Below, piece by piece: positions 1-7,012 of a stretch of DNA of 8,708 nt (position 1 is the first letter of the stretch; each line of letters begins with the position of its first letter). Position numbers and translations under genes: made by a program. The notes under the pieces were generated by a model, which searched no databases, had not been told where the DNA came from, and saw only the letters and a list, made by a program, of their open reading frames with translations. Source of the stretch: Bacteroidota bacterium (GTDB lineage Bacteria; Bacteroidota; Bacteroidia; Chitinophagales; Saprospiraceae). The stretch covers positions 1-8,708 of the forward strand of contig JAJRQS010000181.1 of assembly GCA_024280135.1 (NCBI GenBank), written 5' to 3'.

Positions 1-264
1 TCGGTCGCGTTTATTTGCTCCCTTTGGTCGCGTTTATTTGCTTCCTTCGGTCGCGTTTATTTGCTCCCTTTGGTCGCGTTTATGTGCTTCCTTCGGTCGC
101 GTTTATTTGCTTCCTTTGGTTGCGTTTATTTGCTTCCTTCGGTCGCGTTTATGTGCTTCCTTCGGTCGCGTTTATGTGCTCCCTTCGGTCGCGTTTATTT
201 GCTTCCTTTGGTCGCGTTTATTTGCTCCCTTTGGTCGCGTTTATGTGCTTCCTTCGGTCGCGTT
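1..264. repeat. 23-bp tandem repeat array (11 full units plus a partial twelfth)
   Basis: Eleven contiguous 23-bp units begin at 1, 24, 47, 70, 93, 116, 139, 162, 185, 208 and 231. A twelfth starts at 254 and loses the pattern after about 11 bases. The shared core on the plus strand is GGTCGCGTTTAT followed by TTGCT or GTGCT. Variation is almost confined to three unit positions: 2 (C or T), 15 (T or G) and 20 (C or T). Unit 6 alone has GGTTGCG. There are no spacers. The plus strand is pyrimidine-rich, with about one A per unit. Because 23 is not a multiple of 3, the array is open in all three plus frames, while the minus strand carries a TAA in every unit and so stops in all three frames. It lies directly downstream of a minus-strand gene whose own TAA sits in the degenerate last unit. 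The array starts at the window edge and is probably longer. Its function is unknown. Confidence 0.95.
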
Positions 265-2512
265 ATCGGGCATACGCTGCAAAGAAGCTGCATTCCTGAA
301 TGATTTCCTGATAAAAGTTTGTACTCTGATATTCCTTGATGAGTAGATTGTAATAAATCATCCGATCGTTAGGAAGCTTTGGAATTGTATTTTCATAACC
401 TGAATAATTACAGTTTTCACTTATAAACCACTGTTTTTGGTCTATACGAGCCAACATAAAGGCTGCCCTAGCTTGTAATTCTGTCTCCTTTGATAATTCT
501 AGTGCTTTACTAAAATACAATTTAGCTTTTGATAAGTTATGGTTTTCTTTATTTCCAAAAGGACTTTGTTGATAAGGATAAATATCGTCAGTTGCATAGT
601 GCCAATTAGCCCCGCTCCGAAAGTAATCCGTCATTTTCCAAGCGGATCCAAAATAACTCATATTATACCAAGCATTTCCTAACAAATAAAAATACTCAGG
701 GCCATTTTCAATATCAGCCCGAGCTCTGTAATCGTAGTCAATAAGCTTAGCGATGACTTCCGCTTTTGTGTAGGCCGTTGTATCCGTTACTGGACAAAAA
801 ACGCAATCTCTATAATCTTCGACAAAAGGAGAAAATTTTTCTGTTGTTCGTTCTGCTCTTGGGACTAAGCTATAGGTTTCGTTGGCAGCTTCTACTTGTC
901 CCTGGGCTAACAATAATGTAGCTTTAATTTCTAACACTTCACTTCGGATAGAGGAACCATCTTTTCTTGTGGTTAATAATTTTTCTAGCCTTGTAGGCAT
1001 TTCTTTTTCGGTCACTTTAATTAGATTGTCCAAAATGGTAATATCATGCACCATTTTTAACTCTTCTTTTCCATATTTCATGAGCGCCGCTTTTCCATTA
1101 AGCGTATCAAGCGCATAAAGGTAGGCTAGTTTTTGTCTAGAAAAATGTTGTAAAGCAGGCGTGCTTTTGTAAATCTCATTTTCTAACATTAAATTATAAA
1201 GGTCACTTTCCGTTTCTGTATCCGCATGTTGATAGCTATTGACTTTCGTTAAAATTTGAAAAGTTTTTATTTGTGCTTGTAGCTTAGGGTTATCTGTTTT
1301 GATATCATTAAAAACTAATTCAGCTTCAGGCCAATTTCCTTGCAGTAGCAAGCCATAGCCTTTGGCAATTTGCCAGACGACTAGGTTGTTGATTTGATTT
1401 TCTGAAATAGCCTTATCAATCAAGGTGAGCAGGGACTTTAAGCGTTTTTTTTGAAGCGTACTTGGGTTTTTAGAGCCAAATGCTTTCTTTAAAAAAACAC
1501 CTTCCATCTGCTGTATCGCTTTGACTAAAAGGGGTTCTAGCGATTCATGCTTAGGGTTTAGTCTATAAATTGCTTCCATTTCGGGAAGTAACTGGCTACG
1601 TGCTTGGGTGGCTCTTACGGCATATAGATTTGCTTTTTCGTCATTGGATTGACAAAGGATTAGGGCATCACCCCATGTTTTATCATTTTTAATAATAAAA
1701 CTTCTAAAGGCAGAAGTTCTTTTACTTGGAGCATTTTGAAACACTTGCGCAAAATGATAAGCGGCTTTTGCTTCTTGCTTGAGTCTTAATTCTGCTCCAG
1801 CGACATGACCCAATACCCACCAATTAATAATACTATTTATTTTATCAATTTTGGGCATGAAATAATCGTTCAATTCTAATACTTTTTTATACTCTTTGGC
1901 ATAATGGGCTAAGCGAATAACTTGATAAGCAATACGAAGTCTGATGAAATGCGAATCGGTTTGTTTAAATAATTTTCCACCTTCCTTCATTAGGTCATGA
2001 ATGGTAGTTATGTCTTTATTTTTTGGATTCCACAGGTCGCTATCCGCTACTACGTGCGGTTCGCAAGCTTTCGCAAAAAGAAGATAATTCACGACTTCTG
2101 TACAGCCTGACTTTCGGTTGATTTCTGCAAAGGTATTCTTACGCAAGTTGAGCGGTAGTGGTAAATTAGGATTTAAAGTAGCCGCTTTCCATTCTTCTAG
2201 CTCTGAAATAGGTGTTTTGTAGATTACTTGAAAGACATCTTCTCTAAGGGGTAAATCACAATATCGTCCAATCCATTCTTGGATGTTATCCTCGACCTGG
2301 TGTTCTTTTTCTAAGAAAGAAAATTCAAAATTTTTAAAAGACAAAGCATAGGGTGAAAAAATAGACTGCGTATCAATGAGTATTGGAGAAACAAAAGAAT
2401 AGGCATAGTCCTCCGGCACAAAGAAACAAGCATCCGTGACTCTGATAGGGACAACGACCAAAAGAGCCAAAACACTAATAAAGAGCCACTTAGAAAATTG
2501 GGAATGATTCAT
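263..2512 (-). CDS. Secreted helical-repeat (TPR-like) protein, conserved in Bacteroidota, function unknown
   Basis: The product has 749 residues when started at the ATG at 2512. The frame extends to a TTG at 2545, but that start would overlap a -7 box and would put 11 extra residues before a good signal peptide. Residues 1-29 look like a signal peptide: a short polar start, a hydrophobic stretch LFISVLALLVVV, then TDA before CFF. The ACFF context is not a convincing lipobox, so periplasmic or surface location is inferred. The rest is mainly alpha-helical, with hairpins resembling tetratricopeptide repeats, for example around GNWPEAELVFNDI (near residue 390) and SKAKLYFSKALELSKETELQ (near residue 670). 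The C-terminal part, with YFYLLGNAWYNMSYFGSAW, a K-rich TPR-like helix pair and an ending NFYQEIIQECSFF, recalls a family of large Bacteroidota exported proteins that I know only as hypothetical. No catalytic motif was seen. The stop codon lies in the edge of the tandem array. The family ending is present, so the protein seems complete. Confidence 0.88.
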   Translation of the reverse strand: MNHSQFSKWLFISVLALLVVVPIRVTDACFFVPEDYAYSFVSPILIDTQSIFSPYALSFKNFEFSFLEKEHQVEDNIQEWIGRYCDLPLREDVFQVIYKTPISELEEWKAATLNPNLPLPLNLRKNTFAEINRKSGCTEVVNYLLFAKACEPHVVADSDLWNPKNKDITTIHDLMKEGGKLFKQTDSHFIRLRIAYQVIRLAHYAKEYKKVLELNDYFMPKIDKINSIINWWVLGHVAGAELRLKQEAKAAYHFAQVFQNAPSKRTSAFRSFIIKNDKTWGDALILCQSNDEKANLYAVRATQARSQLLPEMEAIYRLNPKHESLEPLLVKAIQQMEGVFLKKAFGSKNPSTLQKKRLKSLLTLIDKAISENQINNLVVWQIAKGYGLLLQGNWPEAELVFNDIKTDNPKLQAQIKTFQILTKVNSYQHADTETESDLYNLMLENEIYKSTPALQHFSRQKLAYLYALDTLNGKAALMKYGKEELKMVHDITILDNLIKVTEKEMPTRLEKLLTTRKDGSSIRSEVLEIKATLLLAQGQVEAANETYSLVPRAERTTEKFSPFVEDYRDCVFCPVTDTTAYTKAEVIAKLIDYDYRARADIENGPEYFYLLGNAWYNMSYFGSAWKMTDYFRSGANWHYATDDIYPYQQSPFGNKENHNLSKAKLYFSKALELSKETELQARAAFMLARIDQKQWFISENCNYSGYENTIPKLPNDRMIYYNLLIKEYQSTNFYQEIIQECSFFAAYAR

Positions 2513-2542
2513 ATTTGGGATGCTAGAGATATAACTAAGACC

Positions 2543-2550
2543 CAAAAATA
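2543..2550 (-). promoter_or_regulatory. Candidate Bacteroidota -7 box for the secreted helical-repeat gene
   Basis: Reading the minus strand, the sequence is TATTTTTG, a full match to the TAnnTTTG -7 element of Bacteroidota. It lies 30 bases upstream of the ATG at 2512, in the 62-bp gap after the preceding gene, so transcription would start near 2536 with a short leader. No clear TTTG -33 element is present at the usual distance. The same eight bases occur upstream of the gene ending at 4622. If real, it gives this gene its own promoter, independent of the interrupted gene upstream. Confidence 0.4.
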
Positions 2551-2574
2551 CGCTTTTTACTTAAAAGGGTAGTG

Positions 2575-4266
2575 CTATTCAATAATGAGTTTCTCTACAA
2601 GCATTTCTTTTCCAATCTTAACACGGACATAATAAAGCCCTCTTGTCAAAAAAGAAACGTCTATTTCATTGTCTTTTTGTGTAATCACCTTTCGGCCATA
2701 TTGGTCAAAAATCATGATAAGGTCAATCTCTTTGGGAGGATTTGTGCTGATGATTACTTTAGAGTCAGCAGGGTTAGGGGTGATTACAATTCTAGTAAGT
2801 GTCTTTTCTTCCTCCTGTACCTTTTCCATCTCTCTAGCTTCCTCCACGCCATATAGCATTTCTGAAGCAGTTAATTTAATGACGGGTAAAGAATCGATGA
2901 CAATAGTTGTATCTTCTAAAGGGTTTTGGAAGTTCAATATATTTCCAATACTATTTTTTCCGGAGACTTTAAACTGAAATGGATATTCCGAAAATTGATC
3001 TGGATTTTGTTTGTCGTAAATACAAGAAATGGTGTGATTTACGGTATCAATCAACATTTTGGAATTGGGTAGTGCAGGCACAAATTCACTAGAATCATAA
3101 TGAATGACTATGTCATGGGATAGGCCAGTCAATTTTTTATTATTCCAAATATCTAATATCCCTCCAACGAAGGTCAAACTATCCATGCCATCTAGGCTAG
3201 TAAGGCTAGCGTTCCAATTGAGGCTCAAATCCCCCCCAATTGTTGTAAGACTATCAAGACCTTTAAGGTTCTGTAATTTCTTATTCCAGCTAATGCTCAT
3301 ATCTCCTCCTACTTTCGCCAGTTGACTAGCCCCTTTAAGGTTGAGCATACTTTTGTTCTCCCATATATTTAGATTACCCTCTATGCTTGCTAACTTCGTT
3401 AGCCCTTATAAATTGAGGAGTGTTGCATTATTATAAATGCCTGTATTACCTTGAACTTCTACTAAACTATCTAGTCCTATTAGATCATTCAAATCGGCAT
3501 TTCCTTCAATTATTAGGTCTTTACGGATGGTAGTAATGTTTTGTAGCCCTATCAAACTAGGGAGCGCATTATTATCTGAAATCACTAGACTTTTTCCAAT
3601 TGCCTGAATGCCGTCTAGGGCGGAGAGATATCGTAAAGAGGAGTTTTCTTCAATGCTCAAGCCCCCCCCTATCCATTTAAGATTATCGATCCCTCCTAAA
3701 TTATTAAGAGCAAAATTCCCTTTGACGACAAAGTCTCCTCCGATTGTTTCGATACTTTCTAGTCCTCTAAGATTCTTTATTTCGTCTATTTTCCAAATGC
3801 TTAATTCTCCTCCAATGATCTTTAAATGATTCAATCCAAAAAAGTTCTTTAGATTTAAATTCATCCAGATAGTAAAATCTTCCCCGATCCTGGTTAATTT
3901 TTCTACGCCCTCAAAGTTTTTAATCTTACTGTTACCCCATAGGGTAAATCGACCACCCACATAGGATAAGTTCTTTAACCCAACTAGGCTAAATAACTCT
4001 TTGTTATTGGAGATATTCAAGTTCCCGTAAATAGTTTGGATGGGCTATAGTCCAAAAATATTGGTAATGTCTGAATTAGAAAGACCTCCACCGATTTCTA
4101 CGTCCCCTTCGATGCTAGTGACATCTGGATAGTTTAGGGAAAAACTGTCTATTTGACCTTGAGTCGTAAAAGTCAAGCTTTCAGATAAACACTGTTGACT
4201 ATGAGCCTTTTGAAGGAAAATCAACAGAATAGCTAGTATAAATAAATTTGCCTTAAAGTTATTCAC
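2575..4266 (-). pseudogene. T9SS-exported leucine-rich/receptor L-domain-like repeat protein with two in-frame stop codons
   Basis: One reading frame of 563 codons runs from ATG at 4266 to TAG at 2575-2577. It is broken only by TAG at 4045-4047 (codon 74) and TAA at 3406-3408 (codon 287). Residues 1-23 form a signal peptide ending AHS before QQC. Residues 24-66 are an N-terminal cap containing LTFTTQGQIDSF, a start typical of surface repeat proteins in Saprospiria-like bacteria. Residues 67-378 are thirteen repeats of exactly 24 residues. A linker with an acidic stretch (EEAREMEKVQEEE, about 474-486) follows. Residues about 494-563 are a T9SS type A sorting domain (ITPNPADSK, then FDQYGRKV, TRGLYYVRV, and a final EKLIIE). 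Each stop falls at a variable position of the repeat and can be explained by one base change. No frameshift is visible. As read it would give only a 73-residue exported fragment. Recent pseudogenization is the simplest reading; readthrough or sequence error cannot be excluded. Annotation software would call three separate ORFs here (2575-3348, 3406-4020, 4045-4266). Confidence 0.82.
3133..4068 (-). repeat. Thirteen tandem 72-bp (24-residue) coding repeats, receptor L-domain/LRR-like
   Basis: The conceptual protein from codon 67 to codon 378 splits into thirteen units of 24 residues with no insertion or deletion. The pattern per unit is L-x-x-L-x-G-L-x-x-L-x-x-I-x-G-(D/E/N)-(L/F)-x-(I/L)-x-x-N-x-x. 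Clear examples are LKGLDSLTTIGGDLSL and LRGLESIETIGGDF. The units are diverged in DNA sequence, so this is an old repeat series, unlike the near-identical 23-bp array at the left edge. The fold is expected to be an elongated beta-solenoid-like stack, as in receptor L domains. Both internal stop codons lie in it, in unit 1 at position 8 and in unit 10 at position 5. Confidence 0.85.
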
Positions 4267-4283
4267 AGTATTTGTTTAATTGC

Positions 4284-4297
4284 GAACTTTAAAGTTC
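4284..4297. promoter_or_regulatory. Perfect 14-bp palindrome in the leader of the interrupted repeat-protein gene
   Basis: GAACTTTAAAGTTC is a perfect inverted repeat with no spacer. It lies between the candidate -7 box (4307-4314) and the ATG at 4266, close to where transcription would start. This is a position where an operator for a dimeric repressor would act. With no second copy seen in the window, the regulatory role is inference only. Confidence 0.3.
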
Positions 4298-4306
4298 TTG
4301 GGATTA

Positions 4307-4332
4307 CAAATCTACTAACTTTTTAATCCAAA
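4307..4332 (-). promoter_or_regulatory. Candidate promoter for the interrupted repeat-protein gene
   Basis: On the minus strand TAGATTTG (4314 to 4307) fits the Bacteroidota -7 consensus TAnnTTTG. The nearest upstream TTTG is at 4332-4329, which gives a 14-base spacer, shorter than the usual 19-21. Transcription would start near 4300 with a leader of about 34 bases. The -7 match is good; the -33 match is doubtful because of spacing. Confidence 0.33.
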
Positions 4333-4435
4333 TAAAAGAGATAAATTCAAAATAAATCAAATTGTAAAATACATATGTGTAAGTGTATAATATTCAGTTT
4401 TTTGCGAAAAAAAACTATATGTTAATATACAAAAA

Positions 4436-4457
4436 AGCCACCTCGAATGAGGTGGCT
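4436..4457 (-). terminator. Strong intrinsic terminator (9-bp stem)
   Basis: AGCCACCTC (4436-4444) pairs perfectly with GAGGTGGCT (4449-4457) around a GAAT tetraloop. On the minus strand the stem runs straight into a run of T (complement of the A tract at 4431-4436), as expected of a rho-independent terminator. It lies 164 bases beyond the stop of the gene ending at 4622. In the plus direction a T7 tract follows six bases after the stem, so weak bidirectional action is possible. Confidence 0.82.
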
Positions 4458-4564
4458 CTATCATTTTTTTAATCCCAACAAAGCATTGTATAGATTGAAG
4501 GAACCACCCTCCAATCCAATCCTATGTATATCTTATACACTTTAGAAAGTGTCTTTTTGTATTA

Positions 4565-4607
4565 AAAGAAACGCCTCTACTTGCTTTCAAGCGCAAGGCG
4601 TTTCTTT
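4565..4607 (-). terminator. Terminator hairpin just after the T9SS cargo gene (12-bp stem)
   Basis: AAAGAAACGCCT (4565-4576) pairs perfectly with AGGCGTTTCTTT (4596-4607). Inside the loop, CTTG (4580-4583) can pair with CAAG (4588-4591). On the minus strand the 3' arm is T-rich (GTTTCTTTTAAT), giving an A-rich 5' arm and T-rich 3' arm as in many Bacteroidota terminators. It begins 14 bases after the TAG at 4622-4624, so it is the first terminator met by that transcript. Confidence 0.72.
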
Positions 4608-4621
4608 AGCTTAAATGATGC

Positions 4622-6763
4622 CTACGGCACCATTAATTTACCAGAAGCTATCGAAATACCGTTGTCTTCTATTACAAAAACGTAGGTACCAGTGGATAAG
4701 CTGCCCCTAGTTAACTGGAAAACCCCAGTTTGGCTCGATTGCTCTATAAGAACGCTCCCATTTATTCCATATAGACGCAATCTTAAATCAGTTTTTGGGT
4801 ACTTTTTCACTTCAATGGTTGTTTCCGTTAAGAACGGATTGGGGTACACATTGAGTTTTATATTTTCATTAATGGGGTTTTGGGTGTCAACCATCAAGAA
4901 AAGCAGCTCAGAATCACCACCTACTGTATGGAAAACTTGATTGGTTGCCATCGGGGTCCCACTCATTTCTATGAGTACGGTATTAATGATTTTCGCATGG
5001 AGCGGATTGTTCAGCTTTTGGCTTACGCGAAACTTGACGAACCCAGCTTCATTGGGCGGAACACTCAAGCCCTCAAAATCAAATTGTACAACATTACGCC
5101 CCGTCAAACTAAAGGTATAAGGATGACTAGAGGCACCAGGTTGAACCGAGATGATGTCTAGGTATTCCGAAAGGGAATCTCTAATCACCAAACTCGTCAA
5201 CGTGGTGTCTGCAACGTTTTTGAAATAAATCAAATACGTCAAATCGGTGTGGGATGTAATCGTAAAATCGGGACCGTAGCCTTTGGGATGGCCTGTAATC
5301 GTCTGGTCTATTGGGGTTAGTTCTTTGCTTTCTTGGCAATCTTTGGAAATGAAGTAGTCCGCGTCGTCTTCCGCAAATTCTGTCACAGAACCTAGCATCG
5401 TATTGATGTCATAGCCATCACATCCTTCTAAAGCAATCGTAGGGAAACTCTTGCCAGGATGGTTGGGGGACTGGTTGGTTATAAGTCTATAAGTATGGTT
5501 GTTTGTTTTTTTGGTGATAATGGTGGACTCGCCTGCGCTTATTTGGGCTTTTCCCGTAAGGGCCAAAATCATATCTTCAATGATGATGTAGTCTTTGTCA
5601 TCAATATCAACACTACTTGTATTGGATATCTTAAACTCAACAGAATCACCTTTACATTTGCCTTCTAGCTTTAATGAAGCGCCATCCCATATGGGGGATA
5701 CAGGATCGCAAATCGTATCAGGCGTGATGGTAGCCGTTACACATTGTGCTTGTCCGACGACTGTTCCTGCGCAGTCATTCATAACGGTAATACTGAACCT
5801 TCCTGTGCCATCTATCCCCACAGATCCAATATCAAAATTTATTCTTTTTCCATTTAGTTGAGTGGGCGTAAGGCTGCTTGAAACAAAAGTATAGAAACTG
5901 TCTATTGTCACTTCAATAGCGGCATCTTCAGCAGCAGTAGAACCATTATTTCGGTAGTCAATCCAGTAGGTAATGTTCGAGCAAGGTTTTACAAATGGTG
6001 CCGATACATCTACTTCCATGTGTGGGCAATCATATTGGGATTGTAGAAAACTTAACAGTTTATTTTCGGAATAATTGACAATGTCGAACACGAATGAAGG
6101 CGTACAGACCGACCAAGTCGCTGTCCTAGGTAAGGTGCTGAAAACAATATCCCCTGTATCAATAACGTATTCAAAATTACCCGACTCGTCTGAAGTGCCA
6201 TATCGTACATCAAGGGCATTTTCAAAACGAAAAGGAATGTCATTTAATCCGATATCGCCTGCATCTTTTTGACAATTTCCTATTTTGTCGTATAGGACTT
6301 GACCATTCAAATAAGTAGAGTTGATGCCGGCAAAATAAGTGACATAGGGTAGGCTAGAGGTGGTTTCATCTAATACGCTAAAAGTATAATCGAAGTCAAA
6401 GGCTACTTTTGACTGTTTATTCTCTAGCGCAATGAAATTAAGACTAAAAAGCGATACTCCATCTGCTAGCGAAAGATTACTTGAGACCCATAAGAAGTTG
6501 ATTTGCCCTTTCTGCGGTTCATTGAAGGCTGACGAAGTGGTTGGTAAAACAAAATCACTCGCTCCGTTAAAGGCTAATGAAGTCGTGTCATACTTAATCG
6601 AAAACTGTAAAGCAGCGATGTCTGTGAAATTTTCAACTTCTAATTGAACCTTCACGGTGTTGTTTAGCTGTGTTTCGCCACCAATTAGCCGAAAGACTAC
6701 CTGTCCGTTTACTTGCGAGAAGCAAAGAGTTAAAAGGACGATATGTAGTATTCTTCTAATCAT
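4622..6763 (-). CDS. Multidomain T9SS cargo protein (cohesin-like, SdrD_B/CnaB-like, DUF11-like, DUF7619-like, type A sorting domain)
   Basis: The product has 713 residues from ATG at 6763. The frame is open to an ATG at 6919, but residue 1 at 6763 starts an ideal signal peptide (MIRRILHIVLLTLCFSQVNG, then QVVF), so the extension is probably not translated. In order: residues about 25-143 resemble a cohesin-type beta-sandwich (KVQLEVENFTDIAALQFSI, then YDTTSLAF). About 150-208 is a prealbumin/SdrD_B-like module (LNGQVLYDKIGNCQKDAG, SDESGNFEY). About 247-350 is a DUF11-like segment (ITYWIDYRNNGSTAAEDA), followed by a related module to about 450. About 476-610 matches the DUF7619 type (TYLIYFKNVADTTLTSLVI, RDSLSEYLDI). 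About 637-713 is the T9SS sorting domain (NVYPNPFLTETTIEV, GINGSVL, STGTYVFVI, final GKLMVP). It is expected to be exported by Sec, then T9SS, and released or anchored at the surface. No enzymatic domain is seen; an adhesive or structural role is inference. Confidence 0.92.
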   Translation of the reverse strand: MIRRILHIVLLTLCFSQVNGQVVFRLIGGETQLNNTVKVQLEVENFTDIAALQFSIKYDTTSLAFNGASDFVLPTTSSAFNEPQKGQINFLWVSSNLSLADGVSLFSLNFIALENKQSKVAFDFDYTFSVLDETTSSLPYVTYFAGINSTYLNGQVLYDKIGNCQKDAGDIGLNDIPFRFENALDVRYGTSDESGNFEYVIDTGDIVFSTLPRTATWSVCTPSFVFDIVNYSENKLLSFLQSQYDCPHMEVDVSAPFVKPCSNITYWIDYRNNGSTAAEDAAIEVTIDSFYTFVSSSLTPTQLNGKRINFDIGSVGIDGTGRFSITVMNDCAGTVVGQAQCVTATITPDTICDPVSPIWDGASLKLEGKCKGDSVEFKISNTSSVDIDDKDYIIIEDMILALTGKAQISAGESTIITKKTNNHTYRLITNQSPNHPGKSFPTIALEGCDGYDINTMLGSVTEFAEDDADYFISKDCQESKELTPIDQTITGHPKGYGPDFTITSHTDLTYLIYFKNVADTTLTSLVIRDSLSEYLDIISVQPGASSHPYTFSLTGRNVVQFDFEGLSVPPNEAGFVKFRVSQKLNNPLHAKIINTVLIEMSGTPMATNQVFHTVGGDSELLFLMVDTQNPINENIKLNVYPNPFLTETTIEVKKYPKTDLRLRLYGINGSVLIEQSSQTGVFQLTRGSLSTGTYVFVIEDNGISIASGKLMVP

Positions 6764-6865
6764 AAGGCTATTGTATCGTAAAAACCGGTGATTGGGATGG
6801 CCTGTTGAGCCGTTGTCGGTTTCGGATAATACAAAAGTCAGCCTTTTATTTGCTAATGCAAAAGA

Positions 6866-6901
6866 CAAAAATAGTAATTTGTTGATGATTTTTTTTGCAA
6901 A
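6866..6901 (-). promoter_or_regulatory. Candidate promoter for the multidomain T9SS cargo gene
   Basis: On the minus strand TATTTTTG (6873 to 6866) is a full TAnnTTTG match, and a TTTG at 6901-6898 lies 24 bases further upstream, somewhat farther than usual. Transcription would start near 6859, giving a leader of about 95 bases before the ATG at 6763. This leader would remove the alternative ATG at 6919 from the message, supporting the shorter protein. Confidence 0.35.
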
Positions 6902-6959
6902 AAAAGTATTTTTAAACATATTTATTTATTTAACTTTCTGATTTTCAGTAGTTTATGAG

Positions 6960-6992
6960 TTTGATGGGTCTATAAAGTAAGCAATATTGTTG
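6960..6992 (+). promoter_or_regulatory. Candidate promoter for the 462-residue plus-strand gene
   Basis: TTTG at 6960-6963 and TATTGTTG at 6985-6992 are separated by 21 bases. This fits the Bacteroidota -33 TTTG / -7 TAnnTTTG layout with one mismatch in the -7 box. Transcription would begin near 7000, about 13 bases before the ATG at 7013. It lies back to back with the minus-strand promoter about 60 bases away, so the two genes are divergent. Confidence 0.45.
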
Positions 6993-7012
6993 ATAAAATA
7001 TTATCTTGCCCT

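Larger units (their letters stand above)
4267..4621. other. Intergenic region between two minus-strand T9SS cargo genes
   Basis: No supportable coding region exists in these 355 bases. From right to left in the direction of transcription it contains a long hairpin 14 bases after the stop at 4622, a weak hairpin at 4537-4552 (ACACTTT/AAAGTGT), a strong hairpin at 4436-4457, and an AT-rich inverted repeat at 4396-4416 (AGTTTTTT, GCG, AAAAAAAACT). Next come a candidate -7 box at 4307-4314 and a perfect 14-bp palindrome at 4284-4297. The 4315-4435 part is strongly AT-rich. Confidence 0.7.

Noticed and set aside
1..264. CRISPR array
   Set aside because: Units are contiguous with no spacers, and no cas gene is present.
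15..346. Three overlapping plus-strand ORFs of 80-102 residues
   Set aside because: They are produced by the 23-bp array, which lacks stop codons on the plus strand. All three frames encode the same repeated peptide with a shift, with no start signal or promoter.
2513..2545. N-terminal extension of the secreted helical-repeat protein starting at TTG 2545
   Set aside because: The TTG lies within a likely -7 promoter box, and the extra 11 residues precede a complete signal peptide starting at the ATG at 2512.
3406..4020. Separate genes starting at ATG 4020 and ATG 3348
   Set aside because: Both ATGs are inside 24-residue repeat units, in the same frame as the upstream part. These pieces lack a signal peptide, which a sorting-domain protein needs.
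2575..4266. Reassigned TAA/TAG codons (alternative genetic code)
   Set aside because: TAA ends the gene at 263, and TAG ends the genes at 2575, 4622 and 8573 at natural protein ends. No internal TAA or TAG occurs in the other genes of the window.
6052..6272. Short ORFs on both strands within the T9SS cargo gene
   Set aside because: They overlap a strongly supported multidomain coding region in other frames and have no domain features.
6764..6919. N-terminal extension of the multidomain T9SS protein from ATG 6919
   Set aside because: The ATG at 6763 begins an ideal signal peptide. The extension would place this signal 53 residues inside the protein and lies upstream of or within a candidate promoter.
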